Assembly: GCF_000332275.1 (NCBI RefSeq)
Contig: NZ_CM001776.1
Span: forward strand, 4,524,008-4,588,007
Direction of reading: 5' to 3'
Length of the DNA stretch: 64,000 bases
Source: Synechococcus sp. PCC 7336
GTDB lineage: Bacteria; Cyanobacteriota; Cyanobacteriia; Thermostichales; PCC-7336
This document shows, piece after piece, positions 47,838 to 58,434 of the stretch. The notes beneath the pieces were generated by a model. That model was not told the origin of the DNA and made no database searches. It worked only from the letters and a program-made list of their open reading frames with translations. The stretch's first letter is position 1; the number at the start of each line of letters is the position of its first letter. Position numbers and translations under genes: made by a program.

Positions 47838-48349
47838 AATGTTTTGTTTTGCAAACCTAGAAAACTGGGTTGGCGGCAGATGCTGAAAAGCAGAATCTGC
47901 ATTGCTCTTTCAGCAGTCTACCAGCGTCTTCGAGTGTCTCTCAGATCCCAGCCATTAAGAAGTATTGCTGCGCAGCCTGCCGCCAAGTTTGGATCTCGGG
48001 CGATCGGCCAGTCGCTCCTTGTTGGCCCGAGTATCGCAAGCCGCGAACCGCAATTCCGCAGGAAGATCTCAGCGACTTCTCTTGTTTAAAGCCATATCTA
48101 GAGCCATTACTCAGTCATTCATGCATCCGAGCACCAGGTATATGGCCTCTGCCCTCAGCAGAAGGTTTAATAGATCCTGGCAAATGTCAGTAAACCCCCA
48201 CTGTCATGTGCTCGAGCCAGCTTGGAGTCGTCTAAGATAAGGCTTAAACTTGCATAAGTAAATTAATGTGAACCACTTGGTAAAGACTTACACCAATTGA
48301 GTCAGAATTTACTCTCGGCAAGACCGTGTGAGGATTGAGGAAACAATCA
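47838..48349. other. Divergent intergenic region between acsF and the porin gene
   Basis: 512 bases with no supported gene. It contains the acsF promoter (minus strand) and the porin promoter (plus strand). The last bases (ATTGAGGAAACAATCA) hold the GAGG ribosome-binding site for the porin ATG. Two or three frames of 60-107 codons cross it, with no recognisable features. Confidence 0.55.
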
Positions 48350-49801
48350 ATGTCCGTATTTACTTGGAAAACCCTACTGGCAGGTACTGCTGCCGTAGGC
48401 GCTGCCTTTGTTACAAGTGGCGAAGTTCGTGCTCAAACGACCCAGCCCCAGCAATTTGCTCAGGTAACGTCTGTCTCTCAACTGTCTGACGTGCAACCCA
48501 CCGACTGGTGGTTCTCTGCGCTGCAGTCTTTGGTGGAGCGCTATGGCTGTATTGCAGGTTACCCCGACGGTACCTATCGCGGCAACCGCGCCTTAACTCG
48601 CGGCGAGTTTGCCGCTGGCTTGAATGCTTGCTTGGACCGTATCAACGAGCTGATCGCCGCTGGCTTAGCCGACAAAGTATCGCGTGAAGACTTGGCTACC
48701 GTTCAGCGCTTGCAAGAGGAGTTTGCGGCTGAGTTAGCTGCTCTTTCCGGTCGCGTTGATGCTCTAGAAGCCAAGACTGCCGAACTAGAAGCGAACCCTC
48801 TAGGCTTGAACGCGGCGACTAGCAAGCTCAGCTTCGAGGTGGTTACCGGTATCTTTGCGGCTAGCGAGCCCGATGGTGCCACCAACAATGCCATCATCCC
48901 CTACCGGCTGCGGATCAATTTCGATGCCTCCTTTACTGGCGAGGATCGCTTCCGTATTCGTTTAGAAGCTGCTGAAGCGCCTACGTTTGATGGCGATCCG
49001 GTTGGTTTTGTGTTCGGGACCGGTTCCGGTGCTCCTTCTGACGATCTCAACGACGATGTCAATTTAGACGATGTTTTCTACGAGTTCCCTCTGTTTAACG
49101 GTCGCGTCAATGCCACCTTTGCCTTAACCGACGTTACACCTGGCGACACCTTTGTCTTCGGCGTTCCCTTCGATGCTCTGTCGGACTTTGTTGACTTACC
49201 CGACATCACTTACGATGGCATGGGCGATACCACCCTCGCCTTCACCTGGGAAGTCATTGAAGATCTCTTCTTCCTGTCCTACGGTTACGGCACCGATGAA
49301 GCGTCTGACTCGACATTTGGTTCCGGTTTCTTTGCTGGGCCGAGCGTTCACGCTGCTGAAGTTGCCTTTGTCCCGACTGACAATTTGTTGCTAGCGGTAG
49401 CTGGTTCTGCCTCTGCTGGCGGTCAAGCGGACGATGAAAATGGTGAAGACTTCGCCGCAGTTTCCTTCGGCGTGACCTGGGAAATTACACCTGCTGCGAT
49501 CTTCTCTGCTTGGTATGCTCGCCAATTTTCTGAAGAGGGTGACGACTTCGATGAATTCTTAGCTGGGTTTGCCTTCCCAGATCTATTTATCGAAGGCTCC
49601 AACGGTGGTTTTGCGGTTGGTAGCCCCGACACGTTTATTGGCGTGGATGGCGGTGACTTTCCCTTCTTAGCCGAGATCTATTACACCTTCCCCGTGACTG
49701 ATAACATCAGTATTACCCCAGGGGTTTATTACATCACCAGTGTAGACGGTGACGATGAAGACATTATCGTTGGCGGCGTTCGGACCACCTTCAGCTTCTA
49801 A
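48350..49801 (+). CDS. SLH-domain outer-membrane porin (SomB/OprB type)
   Basis: 483 residues. Signal peptide ends VTSGEVRA. An SLH domain follows (VTSVSQLSDVQPTDWWFSALQSLVERYGCIAGYP), which binds peptidoglycan-linked polymers, then a short coiled-coil segment (LQEEFAAELAALSGRVDALEAK), then a beta-barrel of the OprB type, ending in an aromatic residue (RTTFSF) as outer-membrane porins do. It passes small solutes and ions across the outer membrane. ATG 48350 is used. Confidence 0.93.
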   Translation: MSVFTWKTLLAGTAAVGAAFVTSGEVRAQTTQPQQFAQVTSVSQLSDVQPTDWWFSALQSLVERYGCIAGYPDGTYRGNRALTRGEFAAGLNACLDRINELIAAGLADKVSREDLATVQRLQEEFAAELAALSGRVDALEAKTAELEANPLGLNAATSKLSFEVVTGIFAASEPDGATNNAIIPYRLRINFDASFTGEDRFRIRLEAAEAPTFDGDPVGFVFGTGSGAPSDDLNDDVNLDDVFYEFPLFNGRVNATFALTDVTPGDTFVFGVPFDALSDFVDLPDITYDGMGDTTLAFTWEVIEDLFFLSYGYGTDEASDSTFGSGFFAGPSVHAAEVAFVPTDNLLLAVAGSASAGGQADDENGEDFAAVSFGVTWEITPAAIFSAWYARQFSEEGDDFDEFLAGFAFPDLFIEGSNGGFAVGSPDTFIGVDGGDFPFLAEIYYTFPVTDNISITPGVYYITSVDGDDEDIIVGGVRTTFSF

Positions 49802-49841
49802 ACCTGACTTCAGTTAGTAGAAGCCCAAAGGGAGCCATTGG

Positions 49842-50014
49842 CTCTGATGGCCCTCACCCCCGGCCCCTCTCCCAAGTTTGGGAGAGGGGAGCAACAGCAT
49901 AAAACCCGCAATCTACCGTCCGGTTCCCCTTCCCCCAAAATTACGGCTGACGCCACGCTTCGCGAGGGGGGAAGGGGTTAGGGGATGGGGGCCAGACACC
50001 TGTCGAACTGATGT
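49842..50014. repeat. Dispersed repeat family B, copy A
   Basis: 173 bases starting CTCTGATGGCCCTCACCCCC, with hairpins CCCCTCTCCCAAGTTTGGGAGAGGGG and a second one near 49920-49970, ending GGGGATGGGGGCCAGACACCTGTCGAACTG. A second copy in the same orientation is at 61254-61403. The sequence is characteristic of cyanobacterial dispersed repeats and carries no gene. Confidence 0.8.
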
Positions 50015-50017
50015 TGC

Positions 50018-50428
50018 TCAGGATTGTGCTGAAGCGTCGAAGGCAGCAGGCAAATAGGTTTCCAGCTCGTACTGCTGGCTCGATCGCCGTTTGACCAGAG
50101 CCACGTCAAATTGGCAGGCCAGCTCGGCATACTGAGGGTGTTTTTGCAGAAAGGCGCGGGCTGCCCGCACGAGTTTTTGCTGTTTGCGAGGCGCGATCGC
50201 CAAGCGACCGTCGCTATCCCAATTGCGGGGGCTGCGGGTTTTAACCTCCACAAATGCCAGCCGATCGCCTCGGCGAGCCACAATATCTAACTCTCCCCAG
50301 CGGCAGCGCCACTGCTGTGCCACAATGACCCACTGACGTTGCTGCAGTGCTCGGCAGACCAGTTGCTCGCCTGTATTGCCAATATCGGTATTGTTGGATG
50401 TCGGATTGTTAGCAGATGGTTTCGGCAT
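50018..50428 (-). CDS. yraN: YraN family (UPF0102) endonuclease-like protein
   Basis: 136 residues with GELDIVARRGDRLAFVEVKTRS, the E-D-(E-x-K) nuclease-like core of UPF0102. The family is linked to DNA processing, but its substrate is uncertain. The C-terminus is typical (ELETYLPAAF). It starts at ATG 50428, divergent from the next gene by about 80 bases. Confidence 0.9.
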   Translation of the reverse strand: MPKPSANNPTSNNTDIGNTGEQLVCRALQQRQWVIVAQQWRCRWGELDIVARRGDRLAFVEVKTRSPRNWDSDGRLAIAPRKQQKLVRAARAFLQKHPQYAELACQFDVALVKRRSSQQYELETYLPAAFDASAQS

Positions 50429-50511
50429 GTTGCTAGCTGTGACGAGCGGTCGTCCAAACTGCTTAGAATTGATAACAATGAGTATAGATCCTGCGGTGAG
50501 GAGACTTGGTT

Positions 50512-51066
50512 GTGCGAGCTTGTGTGGGAATATTGCCGAGATTGCGATCCCTCGATGCCTACTGGCGTGACGGTACCCGGTGTCGGAGCCAATTTTGGCG
50601 CGTTGGGGCGATCGCCGCGATCGCGCTGGCGATCTGGATTGGCGTTGCGGGACCGGTTCTGGCTGAGAAGTACGACAAAGAAGACTTGCAAGGGCGTAAT
50701 TTTGCCGGGATGGATATTTCGCGCGATTCGTTTGTGAAAGCCAATCTGCGGGGAGCTGACTTTAGCAATGCTTACAGTGTGGGCACGAATATGTTTGGGG
50801 TCAATTTGCGTCAAGCGAACTTGAAGGGGGCCGACTTCACAGCGGCGACATTAGATACCTCCGATTTGAGAGATGCAGATTTGAGGGGAACGATCTTTGA
50901 GGAGAGCCTCATGTGGCTGACTCAGTTTGAGGGCGCCCGGATTGAGGGAGCAGATTTTACCGATGCGTTGTTGCGCAGCGATACCCAAGCCGAGCTGTGC
51001 GAAATGGCTAGCGGACAAAACCCCGTCACGGGTAACGCCACGCGAGCATCATTGGATTGCGATTGA
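50512..51066 (+). CDS. Pentapeptide-repeat protein, probably exported
   Basis: 184 residues from GTG 50512. GAGGAG lies eight bases before that GTG, but only two bases before the TTG at 50506. A hydrophobic signal segment ([22 protein letters not shown]) is followed by A(D/N)LxX repeats ([40 protein letters not shown]) that build a right-handed beta helix. Similar exported pentapeptide proteins are found in the thylakoid lumen. Its last base overlaps the pdxA start. Confidence 0.88.
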   Translation: MRACVGILPRLRSLDAYWRDGTRCRSQFWRVGAIAAIALAIWIGVAGPVLAEKYDKEDLQGRNFAGMDISRDSFVKANLRGADFSNAYSVGTNMFGVNLRQANLKGADFTAATLDTSDLRDADLRGTIFEESLMWLTQFEGARIEGADFTDALLRSDTQAELCEMASGQNPVTGNATRASLDCD

Positions 51067-52082
51067 TGAAATCGTTACGGCGATCGCGCTTGGCTCTGAC
51101 CCTAGGAGACCCTGCCGGAATTGGTCCAGAAATTATCTTAAAAGCTTTGGCAGAGCCCTCTGTGCGGGCCGTGGCCGACATTGTGGTGGTGGGCGATCGC
51201 GACATCCTACAAGCAGCTTACCAACGGCTCCAGACTGCAGTCGAAAATCCGCTGGCCCATCCCGACGACCTCGCGATTCTGGATTGCCAGACCGGCGTAT
51301 CCATCAGCCTCGGGATTGGCGATCGCGCTAGCGGTGCCGCTAGTTTTACCTATCTCTCAACCGCGATCGATCGCACATTGGCTGGAGAGTTTGATGGCAT
51401 TGTCACCGCTCCCATCGCCAAGTTTGCCTGGGCGGCAGCGGGCCATCGCTATCCCGGACAAACGGAAGTCTTAGCTGGTGCCGCCCAAACCGATCGATTT
51501 GGCATGCTGTTTGTGGCCCGCTCGCCCCTGACCCAATGGCGGGCGATCGTATTGCTAGCCACCACCCATATCCCCCTCTGCCAAGTGCCCCAAGCCCTAA
51601 CCCCCGCATTGGTGGGCTGGAAACTGGATCTGCTGGCAGAAACATTGCAGCAGGATTTTGGCATTTCAGATCCCACAATCGCCGTTGCCGGTCTCAACCC
51701 CCACAGCGGCGAAGGGGGCCAGTTGGGGCGCGAAGAAGTGGATTGGCTGACAGAAGCGATCGCGGCTCATCCCCAGGCGCGCGGCCCGATACCGCCCGAT
51801 ACGATCTGGGTAGAGCCCGGACGGGCTTGGTACGAGACAGGACGGGCTAGCGCCGATGCCTACTTAGCGCTGTATCACGATCAAGGACTCATTCCCGTTA
51901 AGCTGATGGCCTTCGATCGAGCCGTGAACGTCACCATTGGCTTGCCCTTCGTCCGTACCTCCCCCGATCACGGCACCGCCTTCGATATCGCGGCACGGGG
52001 CTGTGCTGACGATCGCAGTTTGCGGGCAGCCATTCTGTTGGCAGCAGAGTTATCCCAAAGGCGATCGGTGCTGCGGGCCTAG
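51066..52082 (+). CDS. pdxA: 4-hydroxythreonine-4-phosphate dehydrogenase
   Basis: 338 residues. Motifs [18 protein letters not shown] at the start, the metal site [16 protein letters not shown] and [15 protein letters not shown] identify PdxA, which makes the amino-ketone precursor of pyridoxal phosphate. ATG 51066 overlaps the preceding stop by one base (TGATG), so the gene is coupled to the pentapeptide-repeat gene. PdxJ is not in the window. Confidence 0.95.
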   Translation: MKSLRRSRLALTLGDPAGIGPEIILKALAEPSVRAVADIVVVGDRDILQAAYQRLQTAVENPLAHPDDLAILDCQTGVSISLGIGDRASGAASFTYLSTAIDRTLAGEFDGIVTAPIAKFAWAAAGHRYPGQTEVLAGAAQTDRFGMLFVARSPLTQWRAIVLLATTHIPLCQVPQALTPALVGWKLDLLAETLQQDFGISDPTIAVAGLNPHSGEGGQLGREEVDWLTEAIAAHPQARGPIPPDTIWVEPGRAWYETGRASADAYLALYHDQGLIPVKLMAFDRAVNVTIGLPFVRTSPDHGTAFDIAARGCADDRSLRAAILLAAELSQRRSVLRA

Positions 52083-52271
52083 TTGAACTGGGGGGCTTGC
52101 TCCCCACAAGGGTTTTGCTAGCCCGCGACCGGACTCCCTGCGCAACAGGGTCATTGTTGTGTAAGCTTGCCTTCAGGCACAGCCCCCACAGGCATAAGTA
52201 AGCATTTGTACTGGTGTTGTGTCATCGAGGATTGTAAGTTCAGTGACATTAGTTTGTGTGAGGAGAAAGGA

Positions 52272-53111
52272 ATGGATGCGCGTAAGAGTGCGTTAGACAT
52301 TCTTGAAAAGACTAGCAGAACGTTTTTTATCCCCATTAGTCGATTGCCCGACGGCCTCTTAGAAGCGGTTTCGTCTGCCTATTTATGCATGCGAGCGATC
52401 GATGAAATTGAAGATCGTCCCGATCTGGGAAATGACGTTAAAGCCAGACTTTTACGCCAAGTCAGCCTCAATTTGCAAGCAGCGGCAGAGGGGACTACTG
52501 CGAGCGATTTCGAGCTGGGGTTGGCCAGTTATGGAGAAGTATTGCCGGAGGTCAGCTTGCGATTGGGAGAATGGGCTTTGTTGGCACCGGCAGACGTGGC
52601 CCCCCGCATTTGGGATGCGACGGCTGCGATGGCCGATCGCATGGCCCACTGGGCAGATGTGAATTGGACGATCCATACCAAGGCCGATCTCGATAGCTAT
52701 ACCTTTAGCGTGGCGGGGGCGGTGGGATTGCTGCTGTCGGATCTGTGGCAGTGGCACGACGGCACCAAAACCGATCGCAGCTTGGCCTTAGGCTTCGGTC
52801 GCGGACTGCAATCGGTGAATATTCTGCGCAACTATAAAGAAGATAGCGGTCGAGGCGTTGACTTCTTCCCCGACAACTGGTCGGTGAAACACATGCAGGA
52901 CTACGCCCGCCATAACCTCTCCCTTGCCGATCGCTACACCGAAGCCCTGCCCATCGGTCCGACCCTGAATTTCTGCCGCATCCCCCTCGCCCTGGCTCAC
53001 GCCACCCTAGATGCGCTAGAGCGGGGGGAAGAAAAGCTCACCCGCAGTGCTGTGATGGCGTTGGTGAAAGAAGTGACGTTGGGGGCATTTCGTCGCCGAA
53101 CGGTCGGTTGA
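52272..53111 (+). CDS. Squalene/phytoene synthase family protein
   Basis: 279 residues from ATG 52272, which follows AGGAGAAAGG. The two aspartate-rich substrate motifs are present: CMRAIDEIEDRPDL and NILRNYKEDSGRGVDFFPDNW. The C-terminus is shorter than in standard cyanobacterial squalene synthases. It should join two farnesyl or geranylgeranyl diphosphates head to head. Because hopanoid genes lie beside it, squalene synthesis for hopanoids is likely, but phytoene cannot be excluded. Confidence 0.85.
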   Translation: MDARKSALDILEKTSRTFFIPISRLPDGLLEAVSSAYLCMRAIDEIEDRPDLGNDVKARLLRQVSLNLQAAAEGTTASDFELGLASYGEVLPEVSLRLGEWALLAPADVAPRIWDATAAMADRMAHWADVNWTIHTKADLDSYTFSVAGAVGLLLSDLWQWHDGTKTDRSLALGFGRGLQSVNILRNYKEDSGRGVDFFPDNWSVKHMQDYARHNLSLADRYTEALPIGPTLNFCRIPLALAHATLDALERGEEKLTRSAVMALVKEVTLGAFRRRTVG

Positions 53112-53232
53112 GGTTGGCCTGTGTCGAGCGGCTCGGGGTGCCAGAGCAGACGGGAAGTGAGGTGAGCAGTCACGACCCGAACAAATACGGCAGGCGATCG
53201 AGGGGATCCTCTCAGCATCGTGCTCGTATCGA

Positions 53233-54255
53233 CTACTTGGCTAAGCCCAAGACGCTGCCTAAAGAGCGCACCATATTTTTAGGTGCCATTGCATCTTCAG
53301 CCGCAGTGGGCTCGTAGCCGCAGTGAACCATGCAATCGGCACACTTGGGATTGCCGCTGGCGCGACCGTAGTTTTCCCACTCGGTGTCCTCCATCAGCTC
53401 TTGGAAGGTCTCGTAATGGCCTTCATTGAGCAGATAGCAGGGCTTTTGCCAGCCCAACACGCTGTAGCTGGGACTGCCCCAAGGGGTGCATTCGTAATCT
53501 TTCTCGCCCGTCAGGAAGTCGAGGAAGAGGGGATTGTGGTTGAAACTCCACTGTTTCTCCCCCGCTTTGAAGGGGGACAAGATCTCGCGGAAGAGGGCTT
53601 TGGTCTGTTCCCGCTGCAGGAAGTGCTCCTGGTCGGGAGCCCATTCGTAACTGTAGCCGGGGGAGATCATCATGCCGTCGACCCCCAATTCGGTGACGTA
53701 GTCGAAGAACGCTTGCACGTCTTTGGGGTCGGCACCATCGAAGATCGTGGTGTTGGTGGTGACACGGAAGCCTTTAGCTTTAGCGGCTTTGATGGCCTTG
53801 ACAGCAACTTCGAAGACGCCATCGCGATCGACAGCTTTATCGTGATGCTCGCCCAAGCCATCTAGGTGAATGCTGAAGGTGAGGTAGTCGGAGGGCTCGA
53901 ACTTGTGCAGGCTCTTCTCTAACAGGATCGCATTGGTACACAGGTAGACAAATTTTTTGCGTTCCACTAAGCCCGCCACAATTTCCTCAATTTGAGGGTG
54001 GAGGAGGGGTTCGCCGCCGGGAATGGAAACGACGGGAGCACCGCATTCTTCTACTGCAGCGAAGCATTCTTCGGGACTGAGATTCTGGCGCAGAATCTCG
54101 TTGGGGTGCTGGATCTTGCCGCAGCCAGGACAGGCCAAGTTGCAGCGAAATAGGGGCTCTAACATGAGCACCAGCGGATATTTTTTGCGCCCTTTCAGAC
54201 GTTGGCTAACCAGGTACTTACCGACAGAGACTGCCTGTTGAATGTTAACGGCCAT
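53233..54255 (-). CDS. hpnH: Adenosyl-hopene transferase (radical SAM)
   Basis: 340 residues. The Fe-S motif is [11 protein letters not shown] (C-x3-C-x2-C), with [15 protein letters not shown] as the radical SAM GE(P) region. The C-terminal cysteines [12 protein letters not shown] are typical of HpnH. It attaches an adenosyl group to hopene, the first step of extended hopanoid side-chain synthesis. Strong GAAGGAG precedes ATG 54255. It follows hpnA on the minus strand. Confidence 0.96.
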   Translation of the reverse strand: MAVNIQQAVSVGKYLVSQRLKGRKKYPLVLMLEPLFRCNLACPGCGKIQHPNEILRQNLSPEECFAAVEECGAPVVSIPGGEPLLHPQIEEIVAGLVERKKFVYLCTNAILLEKSLHKFEPSDYLTFSIHLDGLGEHHDKAVDRDGVFEVAVKAIKAAKAKGFRVTTNTTIFDGADPKDVQAFFDYVTELGVDGMMISPGYSYEWAPDQEHFLQREQTKALFREILSPFKAGEKQWSFNHNPLFLDFLTGEKDYECTPWGSPSYSVLGWQKPCYLLNEGHYETFQELMEDTEWENYGRASGNPKCADCMVHCGYEPTAAEDAMAPKNMVRSLGSVLGLAK

Positions 54256-54328
54256 AAAGCTTCACTCCTTCACAAACTTGCCGAGCTCGATCCGCAATAG
54301 CGGCTCGATTGCATGAGACTGCCCACAA

Positions 54329-55324
54329 TTACGATCGCCTCACTCTTGCATATCCGCGTTCGGAAAACCAAGTAATTGCCTCAGTTAAGGCGCGATCGAG
54401 CGGCGATTGGGGTAATTTTAATTCTCGCACCGCTTTGGCAGAACTGTAATACATTGGCTCGGCAGACATGCGGACGCCGTCGATGGGAATGGATGGGACC
54501 TTGCCCAGAGGGGCCAAAACAGTCTCTTCAAACCAGGCTACCCCTAAAGGCAGCCAGATAGGTACTTGGTATTGGGGGGCTGGCAAGCCAGTTAATTTGG
54601 AGAGGCGATCGAGCAGTTCTTTGAGGCTGAGGTTTTGATGGCCCAAAATATAGCGATCGCCACTCTGTCCCTTCGCTAATGCCAGCCAATGCCCCATTGC
54701 CACATCCCGCACGTCGATGCAGTTGAGGCCGGTATTGACATAAGCGGGCATCTGGCAGCGCAGGAAGCGCAGAATAATGTCTCCGGTGGGGGTGGGCTTG
54801 ATATCCCAAGGACCGATGGGGGTGGAGGGGTTGACGATAACAACATCCTGGCCCGTCCGCGCGGCTGCCAGTGCTTCCTGCTCAGCCCAATACTTGGATT
54901 GTTTGTAATGCCCGATGAGGGTTTCCACAGGCGACTGATGGGTTTCGTCCGCCACGGCGCCGTGGGGTTTAACGCCGATCGCCGCCACCGAGCTAGTGTA
55001 AACCACTCGCTCCACTCCCGCCGTGCGAGCTGCTGCGAGGACGTTGCGCGTGCCGAGCACGTTATCGCGGTAGAGGGCTTCGCGATCGCGCTGCAGTAGC
55101 GAATAGCGGGCTGCTACGTGAAATAGCACCTGACAGCCGCGCATATGCTGACTCAAATGCTCGTCGTTGAGATCGCTACGGACGATCTCGACATCGAGAT
55201 CGCCGAGGTTATCCAATCGGCTCCGCTCGCGGGCCAGAGCTCGAACCTCTACCCCTTTCTCCAGCAACAAACGAACGACATTCGCGCCCACAAAGCCGGT
55301 GCCGCCCGTCACAAATGCTCGCAT
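54329..55324 (-). CDS. hpnA: Hopanoid-associated sugar epimerase
   Basis: 331 residues of the short-chain dehydrogenase/epimerase class. The cofactor motif is TGGTGFVGANVVRLL. The catalytic residues are in the YKQSKYWAEQEAL region and the serine in VYTSSVAAIG. HpnA is the epimerase-like gene repeatedly found beside hopanoid genes. ATG 55324 is used because the upstream part of the frame runs into the RND gene. It begins seven bases after the RND stop. Confidence 0.92.
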   Translation of the reverse strand: MRAFVTGGTGFVGANVVRLLLEKGVEVRALARERSRLDNLGDLDVEIVRSDLNDEHLSQHMRGCQVLFHVAARYSLLQRDREALYRDNVLGTRNVLAAARTAGVERVVYTSSVAAIGVKPHGAVADETHQSPVETLIGHYKQSKYWAEQEALAAARTGQDVVIVNPSTPIGPWDIKPTPTGDIILRFLRCQMPAYVNTGLNCIDVRDVAMGHWLALAKGQSGDRYILGHQNLSLKELLDRLSKLTGLPAPQYQVPIWLPLGVAWFEETVLAPLGKVPSIPIDGVRMSAEPMYYSSAKAVRELKLPQSPLDRALTEAITWFSERGYARVRRS

Positions 55325-55331
55325 AGGTTCT

Positions 55332-58127
55332 TTATCCCCGAGCGTCTTGCTTGCGCCCGACCCGAGTCCAATCATCGAGCACAGCATACAGGACCGGCAC
55401 CACAATCAAACTCAAAGCCGTTGAGGTCAACAAACCGCCAATAATGGCCACCGCCATCGGCGATCGCAATTCTGCCCCTGCCCCCAACCCCAAAGCGATC
55501 GGCAGCATTCCCAAGACTGTAGAAGCCGTGGTCATCAAAATGGGCCGCAACCGCACGGGACCGGCAGTTAGGAGGGCTTCCGTGCGGGAGAGTCCCCGCT
55601 GTCGCAACTGATTGGTATAGTCCACAATCAAAATTGCATTTTTATCCAGCAGCCCCAGCAAGAAAATCGCCCCAATGACTGAAATGATGCCGAAATCGCT
55701 GCGGGCCACGAGCAGGCCGATCGCGGCCCCCACCACCGCCAGCGGCAGCGACAGCAGCACCACCATTGGATCGGTCCAGCGTCGGAATAGAATCAGCAGA
55801 ACCAGAAACATGCAGGCGATGGAAAGGGCGAGGGTGCGGCTAAAACTGCCCAGTACCGTGGCGATCGCAGCCGAGTCTCCCGTCAAATCAAGCGTTACTC
55901 CCTCCGGCAAAAGGGGTTTGGCAATGGCTAAGGCTGTCTCCGTTGCATTGCCTAAGGCCCGACCGGGCCGCAGGTTCGCCCGCACGAACGCGGCTCGCTT
56001 GGCATCGCGGTGTTCGATTTCTGAAATCGTCGAACGATTGCTGCCCATACCCGTGATGGCAATATCGGCAAACTCCGGCTGTTGGGCCATTTTCTGGCGA
56101 ATTGCAGCGGCAGTAGCATAGAGTTTTTCTAAATCGTCACCGAATAACGCTAACTGCAGGGGCTTTTCATCCCCCGTCTCCACAAATTGAATATCTTCTA
56201 CCCCCACCTCCACATTGGGCAACTGGGGCAGCGTTTGTCGCAGTCGATCCTGAATGGCCGCAGTGTGCAAGCGGCGATCGCCGCCCAATTTGACCCGCAG
56301 TTTGCCGCCGTTAATCTCGCCCCGATAGCCCACCAGCGTCAGCACCGAATCCACATCGGGGAACGGTACCACCGTCGCTTCTAGCTCGCTGGCCACTTTC
56401 TGCGATTCGCGCAGCAACAGTTCTGGCGGTACGGGGAGCAGCACGGGGTCTCCCGATTTCGATGCCTCCAAACTGGCGAGGTACTGCTCGACGAGGCCAT
56501 TCTCAGTTAGGTATTGGGCAATGTCTTCGGGCAAATCTTCAAATTCGGGCAGGCGATCGCTGCCAATCCCCTCGGTCCCATCTGCAGCCAGCTCGTTCGA
56601 TAGGCGCAGGCCATTGATGCTGTAGGCCACATTGAACTCGCCCCGATCGAGAGCAGGAATGAATCCTTGCGGGACAAAGGGAAGCAACGCTAACCCCACC
56701 GCCAAACTGGCGACGGCTAAACTCAGCACCCCACCGCGATGGTTGAGGGACCATTGCAACAAGCAGCGATACTGCCGCAGTATTTGCTCCCAGAGTCCAA
56801 AGCGCCGGGAGAGGAGAGCTGGGGTTTGACGGGGTTCTTTACGGCTAGGGCCCAACCACCACACCGCCAGCACGGGTACCAAGGTCCGAGCGGCCAAAAG
56901 GGAGGTCAGAACCGCAGTGGAAACCACCAGGCCGAAGGGCTTGAAAAATTGGCCCAAAATCCCCCCCATTAAGGCAATGGGCAGGAACACCGCCACAATC
57001 GTGAGCGTGGTGGCAGAAACGGTCAAACCAATCTCGGCGGTGGCCGCGATCGCCGCTTTGGCTGGAGAGTAGCCTTTCTCCAAATAGCGGCTGATATTCT
57101 CCACTTCCACAATGGCATCGTCTACCACAATACCGATGGCTAGCGCTAAGGCCAGTAGGGTGATGGTCTCTAGGTTGAATCCAAATGCTGCCATCGCCAC
57201 AAACGCCCCCATCAGAGACAGGGGAATGGTGAGAGCGGCGATCGCCGTGGCGCGCCAGTTGCGCAAAAACACAATGATGGCAGCAACCGCTAAAATGACC
57301 GCCAACCCGAGGGAGTCGATGGTGGACTGGGTCGCTTCTCGAATGAAATCAGCCTGACTGGCGGCCAAATTGATGCTGACATCGGGTAACCGCTGCTGCA
57401 GGATTGCAATCTGCTTCTGCACCCGCTCCACGATGTCGAGGGTGTTGGCCCGACCTTGCTTAATGACCTGAATCGCTAAGGCATCGTCACCGTTAAACCG
57501 AACCAGGGTGGGAGTTGTCGCAGCCTGTGTGGGGAGAACGTTGGGCGTCCCATCTGGTAGCTGTCCCCCTAATAACTCAACCCGCAATACGCCAGGGATC
57601 GATTCTAGAGCAGGAACGATCTCCTGCCGGACTGTTGCAGACAGTTCTACTAAAGAATTGGTTTTGCTGTGGAGAGCATAGCTGATCGCAGAAGACTCGT
57701 TCAGGTTAAAAGGAATCACCTGTACGTCCGCTTCATCCGGCAGGTAGGTATCCTCCAACAGCGTTTCCACCGTCTGCTTCGCCTCATCCAAATCGGTTCC
57801 CAGCACAAACTCAGCGCTAATGACCGTTTGACGGGGATAGACAAACGAATGCAGATTTTCGAGCCGATCGAGGGAGATCAGTTGCTGTTCGATCGGGTCG
57901 GTCAGCAGCGCCTCTATTTGTAACGCCGTATCGTAGGGGGCTGAGGCGGTAATGACCGTGACGGGAAAAGTGATGTCGGGGAACAGGGCGTATCGTAGAG
58001 AGCTGAAGGACAGTAGTCCAGCTAGGGCTATAGCAATCCAGGTGCCGACTGTGAGCCAGGGATGAGCGATCGCCCACCGCGAAATATTGAATTGCCGTTG
58101 CAGTTTGGCCAAATTAGATCTTCCCAT
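55332..58127 (-). CDS. RND efflux transporter (AcrB type)
   Basis: 931 residues with the AcrB plan: two repeats of a membrane helix bundle and a periplasmic domain. Helix 4 carries the proton-relay pattern ([18 protein letters not shown]) and the second half mirrors it ([14 protein letters not shown]). It is shorter than the usual 1,030-1,050 residues but intact. It pumps lipophilic substrates from the inner membrane. No membrane-fusion protein or TolC gene is next to it. It is the first gene of an operon with hpnA and hpnH, hence a link to hopanoid or lipid export is plausible. The frame is open upstream to 58253, but ATG 58127 fits the start. Confidence 0.9.
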   Translation of the reverse strand: MGRSNLAKLQRQFNISRWAIAHPWLTVGTWIAIALAGLLSFSSLRYALFPDITFPVTVITASAPYDTALQIEALLTDPIEQQLISLDRLENLHSFVYPRQTVISAEFVLGTDLDEAKQTVETLLEDTYLPDEADVQVIPFNLNESSAISYALHSKTNSLVELSATVRQEIVPALESIPGVLRVELLGGQLPDGTPNVLPTQAATTPTLVRFNGDDALAIQVIKQGRANTLDIVERVQKQIAILQQRLPDVSINLAASQADFIREATQSTIDSLGLAVILAVAAIIVFLRNWRATAIAALTIPLSLMGAFVAMAAFGFNLETITLLALALAIGIVVDDAIVEVENISRYLEKGYSPAKAAIAATAEIGLTVSATTLTIVAVFLPIALMGGILGQFFKPFGLVVSTAVLTSLLAARTLVPVLAVWWLGPSRKEPRQTPALLSRRFGLWEQILRQYRCLLQWSLNHRGGVLSLAVASLAVGLALLPFVPQGFIPALDRGEFNVAYSINGLRLSNELAADGTEGIGSDRLPEFEDLPEDIAQYLTENGLVEQYLASLEASKSGDPVLLPVPPELLLRESQKVASELEATVVPFPDVDSVLTLVGYRGEINGGKLRVKLGGDRRLHTAAIQDRLRQTLPQLPNVEVGVEDIQFVETGDEKPLQLALFGDDLEKLYATAAAIRQKMAQQPEFADIAITGMGSNRSTISEIEHRDAKRAAFVRANLRPGRALGNATETALAIAKPLLPEGVTLDLTGDSAAIATVLGSFSRTLALSIACMFLVLLILFRRWTDPMVVLLSLPLAVVGAAIGLLVARSDFGIISVIGAIFLLGLLDKNAILIVDYTNQLRQRGLSRTEALLTAGPVRLRPILMTTASTVLGMLPIALGLGAGAELRSPMAVAIIGGLLTSTALSLIVVPVLYAVLDDWTRVGRKQDARG

Positions 58128-58434
58128 CGTGCAAACGCGCAGCTGCTGCCCGCAAGTACCGTTGATTGTATCGTTTCCCGCAAGGCAAGTAACGCCTTCT
58201 TTCAGTACAAATCGGAAGGCATTCCGGCAGTCTGTTTGACGTAATTGCGCCATCCCAGCCTGCCGTGCAGAGACCCGAGCGCTTCAATTGCAGCAACGGC
58301 AACAGCTACACAAATGCTCCTCACCTTGCCATACTGTTCCCGAGTTCAAACTGTTACTTGCACGAGGACAGAGCGCTAGCATCTGCAGTGATATAGCGAA
58401 CTGCAATAATCGCCTTCAGGCAAGAGGGAGACAA
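58128..58434. other. Divergent intergenic region between the RND and hpnG-like genes
   Basis: 307 bases. It should contain the promoters for both the RND-hpnA-hpnH operon and the phosphorylase. Frames run through it in both directions but lack any recognisable residues. GAGGGAG at about 58425 is the site for the GTG at 58435. Confidence 0.55.
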